DNA of 64,000 nucleotides from Amycolatopsis vastitatis. GTDB lineage: Bacteria; Actinomycetota; Actinomycetes; Mycobacteriales; Pseudonocardiaceae. Made by a program: the position numbers and the translations under genes. The stretch's first letter is position 1, and each line of letters opens with the position of its first letter. The stretch is taken from NCBI RefSeq assembly GCF_002234595.1, contig NZ_NMUL01000041.1, forward strand, positions 1 through 64,000, given 5' to 3'. Positions 26,274 to 35,522 of the stretch are shown here, in pieces. The notes under the pieces were generated by a model. The model made no database searches and was not told where the DNA came from. It worked only from the letters and a program-made list of their open reading frames with translations.

Positions 26274-27786
26274 TTAAGGACCTTGTGCGTCCGGTGAGGC
26301 CCAGCGCAGCGCGAACCAGAGCCGCATCCGGGTCTCCGGGTCCGCCAGATCCACGTCCAGAGCCCGCTCGACCTGGGCGATCCGGTGCCGGACGCTGTTG
26401 CGGTGGACGCCCAGCTCGGCCGCCGTCGGCTCCCAGCCGCCGTGGTGGGCCAGCCACGTCCGCAGCGTCGGCACCAATGACCGGTCCCCAGCCCGGTCGA
26501 GCGCCACCAGTGGCTCCAGGGCCCTCGCCGCGAAGCCGCCCGCCACGGCCGGGTCCAGCAGGCCCTCGAAGTCCAGCGGCCCGCTGCCCGCCACGACCGG
26601 GCGGCCGAGGGCGCGGGCCCGCGCCAGCAGCAGGTCCAGTTCCGCCACCGCACCGGCCGTCCGGCCGGCCGGGACCGGCGAGCCCACCGCCGCGAGCCAG
26701 CCGTGCTCGCGCAGGTCCGCCAGCACCTCCGGCGCCGGGCCGGTCCCGGCGACGGCCGTGAACCGCGGCCCGGGACCGACCTCGACGAGCGGCGTGTCCA
26801 GCCGGGCCCGCAACCAGTCCGAGCGCTGGGCCACTTCGTCCGGACCCCGCCGGTACGCCGCCCCGGCGACCAGCCGGACGACCTCCGCGCCCAGCAACGA
26901 CCGGGCCGCGTCCCCGGGGGACGCCCGGCCGAGCAGCAGGCCGGTGACCGCCGCGCCCAGCTCGGCCGCGTCCGAGCCCGCGCGGCCGACCAGGCCGAGC
27001 AGGGCGGCGCCGACGGCGAGGATCGCCCGGTCGGCACCGTCGAACCGCCGGGACCGGCCGACGACCACCAGGTGCGACGCCGTGGCCTGCGGGTACACCG
27101 GCTGGACGACAACGAACCCGCCGTCGAGGTCGGTGGTCGCGCTCCGGATCCCGCTGCCCGCCCGCACGGTCGCCATCAGCTCCCGCACCTCCGGCGGCAA
27201 CGGCGCGGGCGCGTCATGCGCCGAGGCCAGCACGTCCCCGGCGCCGACCAGGGCGACCCAGGACCGCAGCACCGAAGCCAGCGACGACGTCAGCTCGCCG
27301 AGCCCCCCGCCCGCGGCGCGTGTCAGCGTCTCGCGCGCCGCCGTGATCCGCCGCTGTTCCCGCTGCCCGGCCTCGGTCAGCGCGACCGAGACCGCCCGGT
27401 TGACCGCCAGGAACGGCGTGCGCGACGGCACCACCAGCAGCGGCAGCCCGTGCCGCGCAAGCCCGGCGCAGCGGCTCCGGCAGGGTCTCGTGCACCGTCG
27501 GGGTGAGCCCGAACCCCAGCGCCGTCACGCCGGCGTCGCGCAGGCCGCGCACGTACCGGTCGATCCGCTCCGGCAGGTTGACGCCCGCGGTGAGGATCAG
27601 CTCGCCGCCCAGCAGGTAGGGCGCGGGTTCCTGCAGCTCACTCACGTGGGCCCAGCGCACCGCGGCGTCCAGCGCGCCCGGCCGCAGTGTCTCGGGGACG
27701 ACGTCGAGGGCGAGCTCCCGGTTGCCGAGCACGTCCCGTAACGGAACATTCACCTCGGTGGACGGCGAATCCGTGATCGAGGTCAT
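26274..27786 (-). pseudogene. PucR family transcriptional regulator, disrupted by one frameshift
   Basis: The N-terminal PucR domain is read from ATG 27786 (VPLRDVLGNRELALDVVPET, then GGELILTAGVNLP). The remainder, including the PucR C-terminal helix-turn-helix TAAELGVHRNSVRHRIAQVE, is read in another frame that opens upstream of 27434. The frames join near 27459-27469. Adding two bases (CG) to the short GC run there gives a continuous protein of about 504 residues, the family size, reading RRACARHGLPLLVVPSRTPF. PucR proteins control purine, amine or guanidino catabolism; this one is divergent from such a cluster. A real mutation and a sequencing error are both possible. Confidence 0.8.
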
Positions 27787-27818
27787 TTCATCCTCACCGA
27801 TGTCGATTTGGGGATGAA
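27787..27818. promoter_or_regulatory. Spaced inverted repeat between PucR and symporter genes
   Basis: TTCATCC (27787-27793) and GGATGAA (27812-27818) form perfect 7-base arms separated by 18 bases, directly before the PucR ATG and about 65 bases before the symporter GTG. The centre-to-centre distance is 25 bases. It is a plausible binding site for the divergent regulator, but PucR operators are poorly defined, so this is a weak inference. Confidence 0.35.
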
Positions 27819-27883
27819 TCCTCCCATGCCGAGGAGGTGGCGGGCGAACCTACGGTGGCTCGAAACGACGTGAGGAGGACACC

Positions 27884-29335
27884 GTGACCGGCGACTACGC
27901 GGTGATCGCGCTGTACATCGCGGGCATGCTCGGGGTCGGCTGGTACGGCCTCCGGCTCGCGAAGACGAAGTCCGACTACCTGGTCGCAGGACGGCGGCTG
28001 GGCTGGTTCATGTACTCCGGCACGATGTCGGCCGTCGTCCTCGGCGGCGCGTCGACGGTCGGCGGCGTCAAGCTCGGGTACAAGTTCGGCATCTCCGGCA
28101 TGTGGCTGGTGGTCAGCATCGGCGTCGGCATCCTCGTGCTGCACGCGCTGTTCGCGCGCCGGCTGGTGAAGCTGAAGGTCTACACCGTCGGCGAGATGCT
28201 CGACCTGCGCTACGGCGGCCGCACCAGCGCCGTGTCGGGCGTCGTGATGTGGGGCTACACGCTGATGCTCACGGTCACCTCGACGCTGGCGTTCGCGACC
28301 ATCTTCAAGGTGCTGTTCGACCTGCCGAACTGGGCCGGGATCGCCGTCGGCGGCTCGATCGTCGTGCTCTATTCGGTGCTCGGCGGCATGTGGTCGATCA
28401 CGCTCACCGACATCGCCCAGTTCGTCATCAAGACCATCGGCATCCTGGCGATCCTGCTGCCGGTCGCGATCAGCTCAGCCGGCGGCTTCTCCGGCATGAG
28501 CGCCAAGCTCGACGCGAGCTTCTTCAGCTTCACCTCGATCGGCACCGACACGATCATCACCTACTTCGTCATCTACACGTTCGGCCTGCTGATCGGCCAG
28601 GACATCTGGCAGCGCGTGTTCACCGCCCGCACGCCGGCGATCGCGACGTCCGGCGGGATCACCTCCGGCGTCTACTGCCTGGTCTACGGCCTGGCCGGCG
28701 CCCTGATCGGCACCGCGGCGCACGCGCTGTACCCGGACATCGCCAGCGCGCAGGACGCCTTCGCGACGATCGTCGAGCGGCTGCTGCCGACCGGCGTCCG
28801 CGGCCTGGTGCTGGCCGCCGCGCTCTCGGCGATGATGTCGACGGCGAGCGGCGCGCTGATCGCCTGCTCGACGACGACGACGTCGGACCTGCTCACCAAG
28901 GTCGGTCTCAAGAAGGGCGGCGAGGTGGCCCGCAACCGTGTCACCACGCTGGTGCTCGGTCTGGTCGCCATCGGTATCGCCATGATGGTCGACGATGTCG
29001 TCAACGCGCTGACGATCGCCTACGACATCCTCGTCGGCGGCCTGCTGGTGGCGATCGTCGGCGCGCTGTTCTGGAAGCGCGGCACCCGGCAGGGCGCGTA
29101 CGCGTCGATGGTCGCCGGCACCGTGTGCGTGGTGGCGTTCATGATCATCGACGGCGTGGACGCCAACACCCCGATCTACTGGGGCCTGGGCACGAGCCTG
29201 GTGGTCTACCTGGCCGTCAGCTTCGCCACGCCCCGCACGTCCGACGCGATCCTCACCGTGTGGACCCGCCGGCTGAACGGCGAAGCCGAAACCACGCCCG
29301 ACCCGGCCCGGGAACAGGAGCCCACCAGTGCCTAA
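27884..29335 (+). CDS. Sodium:solute symporter (SSS family)
   Basis: A 483-residue membrane protein with about 13 helices; GTG 27884 is preceded by GAGGAGG. SSS features include the N-terminal segment SDYLVAGRRLGWFMYSGTMS, GGASTVGGVKLGYKFG and LVLAAALSAMMSTASGALIA. It is the first gene of a unit with a ureohydrolase, ThDP decarboxylase and aldehyde dehydrogenase, so the likely substrate is a guanidino compound or arginine derivative. Its end overlaps the ureohydrolase start by eight bases. Confidence 0.9.
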   Translation: MTGDYAVIALYIAGMLGVGWYGLRLAKTKSDYLVAGRRLGWFMYSGTMSAVVLGGASTVGGVKLGYKFGISGMWLVVSIGVGILVLHALFARRLVKLKVYTVGEMLDLRYGGRTSAVSGVVMWGYTLMLTVTSTLAFATIFKVLFDLPNWAGIAVGGSIVVLYSVLGGMWSITLTDIAQFVIKTIGILAILLPVAISSAGGFSGMSAKLDASFFSFTSIGTDTIITYFVIYTFGLLIGQDIWQRVFTARTPAIATSGGITSGVYCLVYGLAGALIGTAAHALYPDIASAQDAFATIVERLLPTGVRGLVLAAALSAMMSTASGALIACSTTTTSDLLTKVGLKKGGEVARNRVTTLVLGLVAIGIAMMVDDVVNALTIAYDILVGGLLVAIVGALFWKRGTRQGAYASMVAGTVCVVAFMIIDGVDANTPIYWGLGTSLVVYLAVSFATPRTSDAILTVWTRRLNGEAETTPDPAREQEPTSA

Positions 29336-30272
29336 CATCGGACCCCTCGACTCCTCGCGCATCCCCCGCTTCGCGGGGTTCGCGACCTTCGCGCGGCTGC
29401 CGCGGATCGACCAGGTCGGCCACGCCGACGTCGCCGTGGTCGGGGTGCCCTTCGACTCCGGGGTGTCCTACCGGCCCGGCGCGCGGTTCGGCCCGGCGGC
29501 CGTGCGCGAGGCGAGCCGGCTGCTGCGGCCGTACCACCCGGAGCTGGACGTCTCGCCGTTCGCCGAACGGCAGGTCGTGGACGCCGGTGACATCGCGGTC
29601 AACCCGTTCAACATCGGCGAAGCGATCGAGACGCTGCAGCAGGAAGCCGAGGCGCTGCAAGCGAACGGGACGCGGCTGGTGACCGTCGGCGGCGACCACA
29701 CCATCGCGCTGCCGCTGCTGCGGGCGGCGGCGAAGAAGCACGGCCCCGTCGCCCTGCTGCACTTCGACGCGCACCTCGACACCTGGGACACCTACTTCGG
29801 CGAGCCGTACACGCACGGCACCCCGTTCCGGCGGGCGTCCGAGGAAGGCATCCTCGACACGAGCGCGCTGTCGCACGTCGGGACGCGCGGGCCGCTGTAC
29901 GGCAAGCGCGACCTCGAAGAGGACCGGCGGCTGGGCTTCGGCATCGTCACCTCCGGCGACGTCCTGCGCCGCGGGGTGGCCGAGACCGTCGACGCGCTGC
30001 GGCAGCGCATCGGCGACCGCCCGCTGTACGTCTCCGTCGACATCGACGTGCTCGACCCGGCCCACGCGCCCGGCACCGGCACGCCCGAGGCGGGCGGGCT
30101 GACCAGCCGCGAGCTGCTGGAGATCCTGCGTGGTTTGCGGGACCTCAACCTGGTCGGCGCGGACGTCGTCGAGCTGGCCCCGGCCTACGACCACGCCGAG
30201 ATCACCGCCATCGCGGCCTCCCACGTCGCCTACGACCTGGTGAGCCTGCTGACCCTGGGGAAGGGCGCATGA
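29328..30272 (+). CDS. Ureohydrolase (guanidinobutyrase/agmatinase family)
   Basis: 314 residues with all manganese ligands of the arginase/agmatinase family: His124 (GGDHT), Asp147, His149 and Asp151 (FDAHLDTWD), Asp238 and Asp240 (SVDIDVLDP). It cleaves a guanidino compound to urea and the amine. Sequence alone does not separate agmatinase from guanidinobutyrase. The neighbouring ThDP decarboxylase and aldehyde dehydrogenase make 4-guanidinobutyrate the better guess, giving GABA and urea. GTG 29328 lies inside the symporter end; the stop overlaps the next ATG (ATGA). Confidence 0.9.
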   Translation: MPNIGPLDSSRIPRFAGFATFARLPRIDQVGHADVAVVGVPFDSGVSYRPGARFGPAAVREASRLLRPYHPELDVSPFAERQVVDAGDIAVNPFNIGEAIETLQQEAEALQANGTRLVTVGGDHTIALPLLRAAAKKHGPVALLHFDAHLDTWDTYFGEPYTHGTPFRRASEEGILDTSALSHVGTRGPLYGKRDLEEDRRLGFGIVTSGDVLRRGVAETVDALRQRIGDRPLYVSVDIDVLDPAHAPGTGTPEAGGLTSRELLEILRGLRDLNLVGADVVELAPAYDHAEITAIAASHVAYDLVSLLTLGKGA

Positions 30273-31912
30273 CGCGCATCGGCGGCGACGTCGTCGTCGA
30301 GACGCTGCGGGCGCTCGGCGCCGACACGGTGTTCGGCCTGCCCGGCCAGCACGCGCTGGGCCTGTTCGAGGCGCTGCGGCGCGCCGGCGACCTGCGCGTG
30401 ATCAGCGGACGCGTCGAGAACAACCTCGCCTTCGCCGCCGACGGGCACGCCCGCGCCCGGCTCGCGGCGAACCCGGACGGCCCGGTGCCGGTGACACCCC
30501 TGATCGTCTCCACCGGCCCGGGCGCGCTGCTGACCCTGGCGTCCCTGCAGGAGTCCCGCGCCGCTTCGGTGCCGGTGCTCGGGATCTCCAGCCAGGTCCC
30601 GGTCGCCGGGCTGGGCGGCGGACGGCACGGGTACCTGCACGAGCTGCCCGACCAGCAGGCGAGCTTCCGCGACATCGTGAAGTCGGTCCACGTCGTGCGG
30701 CGCGCGAGCCAGATCCCTTCGGCTTTGCGGGAGGCGTGGACGTCGGCGGCGACCGCGCCCTACGGGCCGGTGTGGGTCGAAATCCCCCAGGACGTGCTGC
30801 TCGGCCCGGCCGGGATCCCGCCGATCACGTCGGTTTCGGCCACGCCCCCGGCACTGGAACCGCTGCCGGAACTCGTCACGGCGGCGGCCGAGCTGCTGGC
30901 GGCGGCGTCGAACCCGGTGATCCTCGCCGGGGGCGGTGCCCTGCGCTCCGGCGCGCACGCGGAGCTGCTGGCCCTGGCCGAAGCCCTGCGAGCGCCGGTG
31001 ATCTCGACGTTCGGCGGCAAGGGCGTCTTCCCGTGGGGACACGAGCTGTCCGGGCGGTCCTGGCTGGAGGACTGGCACACCACGGAGTTCCTCGCCGCCG
31101 CCGACGTGCTGCTGGTGCTCGGCTCCGGCCTCGGCGAGCTGTCCAGCAACTACCGCGAGTTCGCCCCGCGCGGCCGGGTGATCCAGGTCGAGGCCGATCT
31201 GGGGAAGCTGGAGTCCAACTACCCCGGTCTCGGCATCCACGCCGACGTCCGGCTCACCGTGGGCGCCCTGCTGGAATGGGTCCCGATGCGGCCGTCCGAC
31301 GGCCGGGCCGAAGCAGCCGTTTCCGGGCTCCTCTCGCGGGTCGAGTCGCGTTTGGACGGTCAGGACCTGGCCGCCGAGCGCAAGCTGGTCGACGACATCC
31401 GGGCCGCGCTCCCCGACGGCACGCAGACCTTCTGGGACATGACGATCGCCGCGTACTGGGCCTGGTCGGCGTGGAACCCCGAAGGCGCGCCGCTCCACAC
31501 CGCGCAGGGCGCGGGCGGGCTGGGCTACGGCCTGCCGGGCGCGCTCGGCGGCGCGGTCGCCGGCGCTCCGACACTGGCCGTGTCCGGCGACGGCGGCGCG
31601 ATGTACGGCGTCGCCGAGCTGGCCACCGCGGTGCAGCACGGTCTCGACGTCACGTGGCTGATCGTCGACGACGGCGGCTACGGCGTCCTCCGCGAGTACC
31701 TCACCGGCGCGTTCGGCCACACGACGGCCACCGAGCTGGCCCGGCCCGACTTCGTGGCGTTGGCTTCCTCCTTCGGCGTGCCGGCGTGTTTGTCCACTCC
31801 GGACACAGTGGGCACGGACCTGGCGAAGGCGCTGCGCGCACCGGGCCCGTCCGTCGTCGTCCTGCCCGCCCTGCTGAAGCTGTTCGCGCCGACCCACCTG
31901 GAGAAGGCATGA
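30269..31912 (+). CDS. ThDP-dependent decarboxylase, AruI-like (5-guanidino-2-oxopentanoate decarboxylase)
   Basis: 547 residues in the acetolactate-synthase fold: N-terminal pyrimidine-binding domain with catalytic Glu50 (SGRVENNLAFAADGHARA), central domain (NPVILAGGGAL), and C-terminal pyrophosphate domain with SGDGGAMYGVAEL and IVDDGGYG in place of the usual NN signature. In Pseudomonas AruI decarboxylates 2-ketoarginine to 4-guanidinobutyraldehyde. The adjacent ureohydrolase and dehydrogenase fit that role. Other benzoylformate- or acetolactate-like activities cannot be excluded. No arginine transaminase is nearby. Confidence 0.82.
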   Translation: MTRIGGDVVVETLRALGADTVFGLPGQHALGLFEALRRAGDLRVISGRVENNLAFAADGHARARLAANPDGPVPVTPLIVSTGPGALLTLASLQESRAASVPVLGISSQVPVAGLGGGRHGYLHELPDQQASFRDIVKSVHVVRRASQIPSALREAWTSAATAPYGPVWVEIPQDVLLGPAGIPPITSVSATPPALEPLPELVTAAAELLAAASNPVILAGGGALRSGAHAELLALAEALRAPVISTFGGKGVFPWGHELSGRSWLEDWHTTEFLAAADVLLVLGSGLGELSSNYREFAPRGRVIQVEADLGKLESNYPGLGIHADVRLTVGALLEWVPMRPSDGRAEAAVSGLLSRVESRLDGQDLAAERKLVDDIRAALPDGTQTFWDMTIAAYWAWSAWNPEGAPLHTAQGAGGLGYGLPGALGGAVAGAPTLAVSGDGGAMYGVAELATAVQHGLDVTWLIVDDGGYGVLREYLTGAFGHTTATELARPDFVALASSFGVPACLSTPDTVGTDLAKALRAPGPSVVVLPALLKLFAPTHLEKA

Positions 31913-33266
31913 CCCGCACGCTCGACCTGACCGATCCGGCGACCGGCGAGGTGTTCGGCACCAGCAGCGTCGCCTCCCAGTCCGATGTGGACGCCGCGCT
32001 CGAATCGGCCGCGCAAGCGTTTGCGGTGTGGCGGCGCAGCACGCCTGCCCAACGTCAGCTGGCCTTGCTGAAGATCGCCGACGCGGTGGAAGCCCGGGCT
32101 GCCGAGTTCGCCGGCCTCGAAGTGCGCGAGACCGGCAAGATCCGGTCCGTGGTGCTCGAGGAGGAGATCCCGGAGTGCGTGAGCGCGCTGCGGTTCTTCG
32201 CCGGCGCCGCGCGGCAGCTCGAAGGCACCGCGGCCGGGGAGTACGCGCCGGGCCACACGTCGGTGATCCGCCGCGAGCCGGTCGGGGTCTGCGCGCAGAT
32301 CGCGCCGTGGAACTACCCGCTGATGATGGCGGTCTGGAAGATCGCGCCGGCCCTGGCCGCGGGCAACACGGTGGTGCTCAAGCCCGCCGAGACGACGCCG
32401 TCGACGGCCGTGCTGCTGGCCCGCGTCGCGGCGGAGTTCCTGCCTGCGGGGGCTTTCACCGTGCTGACCGGCGACCGCGACACCGGCCGCGCGCTGGTCC
32501 GGCACCCGGTCACCGACCTGGTCTCGATCACCGGTTCGACGCGCGCGGGCATCGACGTCGCCACTGTGGCCGCCGCCGACCTCAAGCGCACCCACCTGGA
32601 ACTGGGCGGCAACGCGCCCCTGCTGGTGTTCCCCGACGCCGACCTCGCCGCGACGGCCGAAGGCATCGTCGGCGCCGCGTTCTACAACGCGGGCCAGGAC
32701 TGCACGGCGGGCAGCCGGGTGCTGGTCCACGCCTCGATCCACGACGACTTCGTCGCTTCGCTGGCCAAGACCGCCGCGGCGCAGACACCGGGCGTCGACT
32801 ACGGGCCACTGAACAGTGCCGCGCAGTTTTCCCGCGTCCAGGCCTGATCTCGCGGCTGCCGTCCCACGCGCGAATCGAGACCGGCGGGACGCGGTTCGGT
32901 TCGCGCGGGTTCTTCTTCTCGCCCACGGTGATCTCAGGCGTGCGTCAGGACGACGAGATCGTCCAGGAGGAGATCTTCGGGCCGGTGCTCACGGTCCAGT
33001 CCTTTTCGGACGAAGCCGCGGCCGTGGCGCTGGCCAACGGCGTGCCGTACGGGCTGGCGTCGTCGATCTGGACCCGGGACCTCGCCGTGGCGACCCGGGT
33101 TTCGGCCGAGCTGGACTTCGGCTGCGTGTGGGTGAACACGCACGGACCCCTGGTGGCGGAGATGCCCCACGGCGGCTTCGGCCACTCCGGCCACGGCAAG
33201 GACCTCTCGGCGTACGCCTTCGCCGAGTACACCCGCGTCAAGCACGTGATGACGCGGTTCGGCTGA
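31909..33266 (+). pseudogene. Aldehyde dehydrogenase, disrupted by one frameshift
   Basis: From ATG 31909 the frame encodes the Rossmann and catalytic core: WNYPLMMAVWKIAPALAAGN, Glu231 (LELGGN), Cys265 (GQDCTAG). It stops at TGA 32845-32847. The rest (GLISRLPSHARIETGG, EEIFGPVLTVQSFSDEAA, to TRFG) continues in another frame to 33266. One missing G in the CAGG at 32839-32842 explains the break: restoring it reads SRVQGLISRLP and gives about 452 residues. The stop falls after Gln311, removing the C-terminal oligomerisation part. Expected substrate 4-guanidinobutyraldehyde (KauB-like) or similar. Confidence 0.85.
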
Positions 33267-33296
33267 GCACCCGCCCCGGTCGCGGCTCGGCGAGCC

Positions 33297-33349
33297 GCGC
33301 GGGGGCGCCCCCCGTTTTCCACGCTACCGGCGGCCACCGACAGTTTCGG
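33297..33349. repeat. Family A dispersed element, copy 1
   Basis: The element has a GGGGGCGCCCCCC palindrome, then GTTTTCCACGCTACCGG, then a GGCCACCGACAGTTTC tail. Three further near-identical copies occur in this window (43175, 43424, 48830). This copy lies just past the aldehyde dehydrogenase stop, in the convergent gap with dxs, before a separate hairpin terminator. Read as protein on the plus strand it gives GAPPVFHATGGHRQF, an artefact that recurs at each copy. Confidence 0.85.
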
Positions 33350-33391
33350 GCCGAAATCCCGGCCCGGCGAGCGCGGCACCCACAACGCGAA

Positions 33392-33419
33392 GCGGCCCCG
33401 GGGAGCATCCCGGGGCCGC
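33392..33419. terminator. Hairpin terminator between aldehyde dehydrogenase and dxs
   Basis: GCGGCCCCGGG (33392-33402) pairs perfectly with CCCGGGGCCGC (33409-33419) around a 6-base loop. It sits 15 bases beyond the dxs stop and can act in either direction. No T-run follows, as usual in GC-rich actinobacteria. Confidence 0.75.
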
Positions 33420-33434
33420 CGCGAACATCTCCGC

Positions 33435-35345
33435 TCAGCTGCGGTCGGCGTTCTTCTTCGTCGGTTCTTCCGAGCCGAGGCGGCCGGAGGCCCACTCCGT
33501 CACCCGGCGGGCCACGTCCTGCGCCGTCAGGCCGACGCGGGCCAGGACCTCGTCGCGGCTGCCGTGGTCGTGGAACGACTGCGGCACCGCCAGGTCCCGC
33601 AGCGGGACGTCGCACTCGGCGTCGCGGAACAGCGCCGCCAGCGCCGAACCGAAGCCGCCGTGGCGGCCGCTGTCCTCGACCGTCACCACCAGCTTGTGCT
33701 GGGCCGCCAGCGCCACCAGCTCGGCCGGCACCGGGAGCACCCAGCGCGGGTCGACGACCGTGACGCCGATGCCCTGGTCGGTCAGCCGGTCGGCGGCCGC
33801 CAGCCCGAGGTTCGCGAACGCGCCGACCGTCACCAGCAGCACGTCGGCGCCTTCGACCGGGCGCCGCAGCACGTCGACCGTGCCGATCCGCTCCACCGCC
33901 GTCACGTCCGTGCCGACCTTGCCCTTGGAGAACCGCAGTGCGGTCGGCCCGTCCGACACCGCGACGGCCTCGCGCAGCTCCTCGCGCAGCGTGGCCGGGT
34001 CGCGGGGCGCCGCCACCCGCATTCCCGGCACCATGCCGAGCAGCGAGAGGTCCCACATGCCGTGGTGGCTCGGCCCGTCCGGCCCGGTGATGCCGGCCCG
34101 GTCGAGCACCAGCGTCACCGGCAGGCGGTGCAGCGCGACGTCCATCAGCACCTGGTCGAACGCCCGGTTCAGGAACGTCGAGTAGATCGCCACGACCGGG
34201 TGCAGCCCGCCCATCGCGAGCCCCGCGGCCGAGGTGACCGCGTGCTGCTCGGCGATGCCGACGTCGTACCAGCGGTCCGGGAAGGCGTCGGCGAACTTGT
34301 CCAGCCCGGTCGAGCGCAGCATCGCCGCCGTGATCGCGACGACGTCCTCCCGCTCGGCGCCGATCTTCGCCAGCTCCGCGCCGAACACGCCGGTCCAGCT
34401 CGGGCCCTTCACCGGCGGCAGGCCGGTCTCCGGGTCGATCGGGTCGGTCTGGTGCATCTGGTCGTGCTCGTTGTTGACCGCGGGCGCGTAGCCGTGGCCC
34501 TTCTCGGTGACCACGTGCACGATCACCGCGCCGCCGAAGGACTTCGCGCTGTGCAGGGCCTTCTCCAGCGCCACCTGGTCGTGGCCGTCGACCGGGCCGA
34601 GGTACTTCAGGCCGAGGTCGGAGAACATCGCCTGCGGGCTGAGCGCGTCCTTCAGCCCGGCCTTCGCGGCGTGCAGCGCGGCGTAGATCGGCTTGCCGAC
34701 GACCGGGGTGTGCTTGAGGATCTCGCGGCCGCCGTCGAGCAGCCGCTCGTAGCCCGGCTGCAGGCGCAGCGCGGCGAGGTGGTCGGCCAGGCCGCCGATG
34801 GTCGGCGAGTACGACCGGCCGTTGTCGTTGATCACGATGACGACCGGGCGGTCCTTGTGCGCGGCGATGTTGTTGAGCGCCTCCCAGCACATGCCGCCGG
34901 TCAGCGCGCCGTCGCCGACGACGGCGATCGCGTGCCGCCCGCCGCCGTCCAGCTCGAACGCCTTCGCCAGTCCGTCCACATAGGACAGTCCGGACGACGC
35001 GTGGCTGCTCTCCACCCAGTCGTGCTCACTCTCCGCGCGCGACGGGTAGCCGGTGATCCCGCCGGTCTGGCGCAGCAGGTCGAACCCGGCGGCGCGGCCG
35101 GTGACGACTTTGTGGACGTACGCCTGGTGGCCGACGTCCCAGACGATCGCGTCGCGAGGCGAGTCGAACACGCGGTGCAGCGCCAGCGTGAGCTCGACGA
35201 CGCCGAGGTTCGGCCCCAGGTGCCCGCCGGCGCGGCGGACCTTGTCGACGAGGAAGTCCCGGATCTCGGCGGCCAGTTCGCCGAGGTCCTCGACACTCAT
35301 GCGCTTCAGGTCCGCCGGTCCGTTCACGGACTCCAGCAACGTCAC
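33435..35345 (-). CDS. dxs: 1-deoxy-D-xylulose-5-phosphate synthase
   Basis: 636 residues. The ThDP-binding motif is GDGALTGGMCWEALNNI (about residues 146-162), preceded by VWDVGHQAYVHK and followed by the transketolase domain (GLAMGGLHPVVAIYSTFLNR) and C-terminal GIGVTVVDPRWVLPVPAEL. It condenses pyruvate and glyceraldehyde 3-phosphate to start the MEP isoprenoid pathway. It corresponds to Rv2682c (dxs1) and opens the conserved block that ends with sigA. It is divergent from the following aldehyde dehydrogenase. Confidence 0.95.
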   Translation of the reverse strand: MTLLESVNGPADLKRMSVEDLGELAAEIRDFLVDKVRRAGGHLGPNLGVVELTLALHRVFDSPRDAIVWDVGHQAYVHKVVTGRAAGFDLLRQTGGITGYPSRAESEHDWVESSHASSGLSYVDGLAKAFELDGGGRHAIAVVGDGALTGGMCWEALNNIAAHKDRPVVIVINDNGRSYSPTIGGLADHLAALRLQPGYERLLDGGREILKHTPVVGKPIYAALHAAKAGLKDALSPQAMFSDLGLKYLGPVDGHDQVALEKALHSAKSFGGAVIVHVVTEKGHGYAPAVNNEHDQMHQTDPIDPETGLPPVKGPSWTGVFGAELAKIGAEREDVVAITAAMLRSTGLDKFADAFPDRWYDVGIAEQHAVTSAAGLAMGGLHPVVAIYSTFLNRAFDQVLMDVALHRLPVTLVLDRAGITGPDGPSHHGMWDLSLLGMVPGMRVAAPRDPATLREELREAVAVSDGPTALRFSKGKVGTDVTAVERIGTVDVLRRPVEGADVLLVTVGAFANLGLAAADRLTDQGIGVTVVDPRWVLPVPAELVALAAQHKLVVTVEDSGRHGGFGSALAALFRDAECDVPLRDLAVPQSFHDHGSRDEVLARVGLTAQDVARRVTEWASGRLGSEEPTKKNADRS

Positions 35346-35522
35346 TCGTCTCCACCTCGCCTGCTCGGTTCACCCCATGTTCCGGCCAGTCTACGGAGAC
35401 CCGCCAGGGAGGTTCCGTCCGCCGCGTCCGGCGTCACAACCGGAGCGCGACCGCACGTCAGCTCCCGGGGTGAACCTCGTCTCGGTGCGTCGCTGTGGCG
35501 GTCACGCCGCGTGGCCACGAGA

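Noticed and set aside
32839..32847. Programmed ribosomal frameshift in the aldehyde dehydrogenase
   Set aside because: There is no slippery heptamer or downstream pseudoknot, and the family is never recoded; mutation or sequence error is simpler.
7466..33300. Integrated mobile element or genomic island with mobility genes
   Set aside because: No integrase, transposase, tRNA or direct-repeat attachment sites were found at the borders of the accessory blocks.
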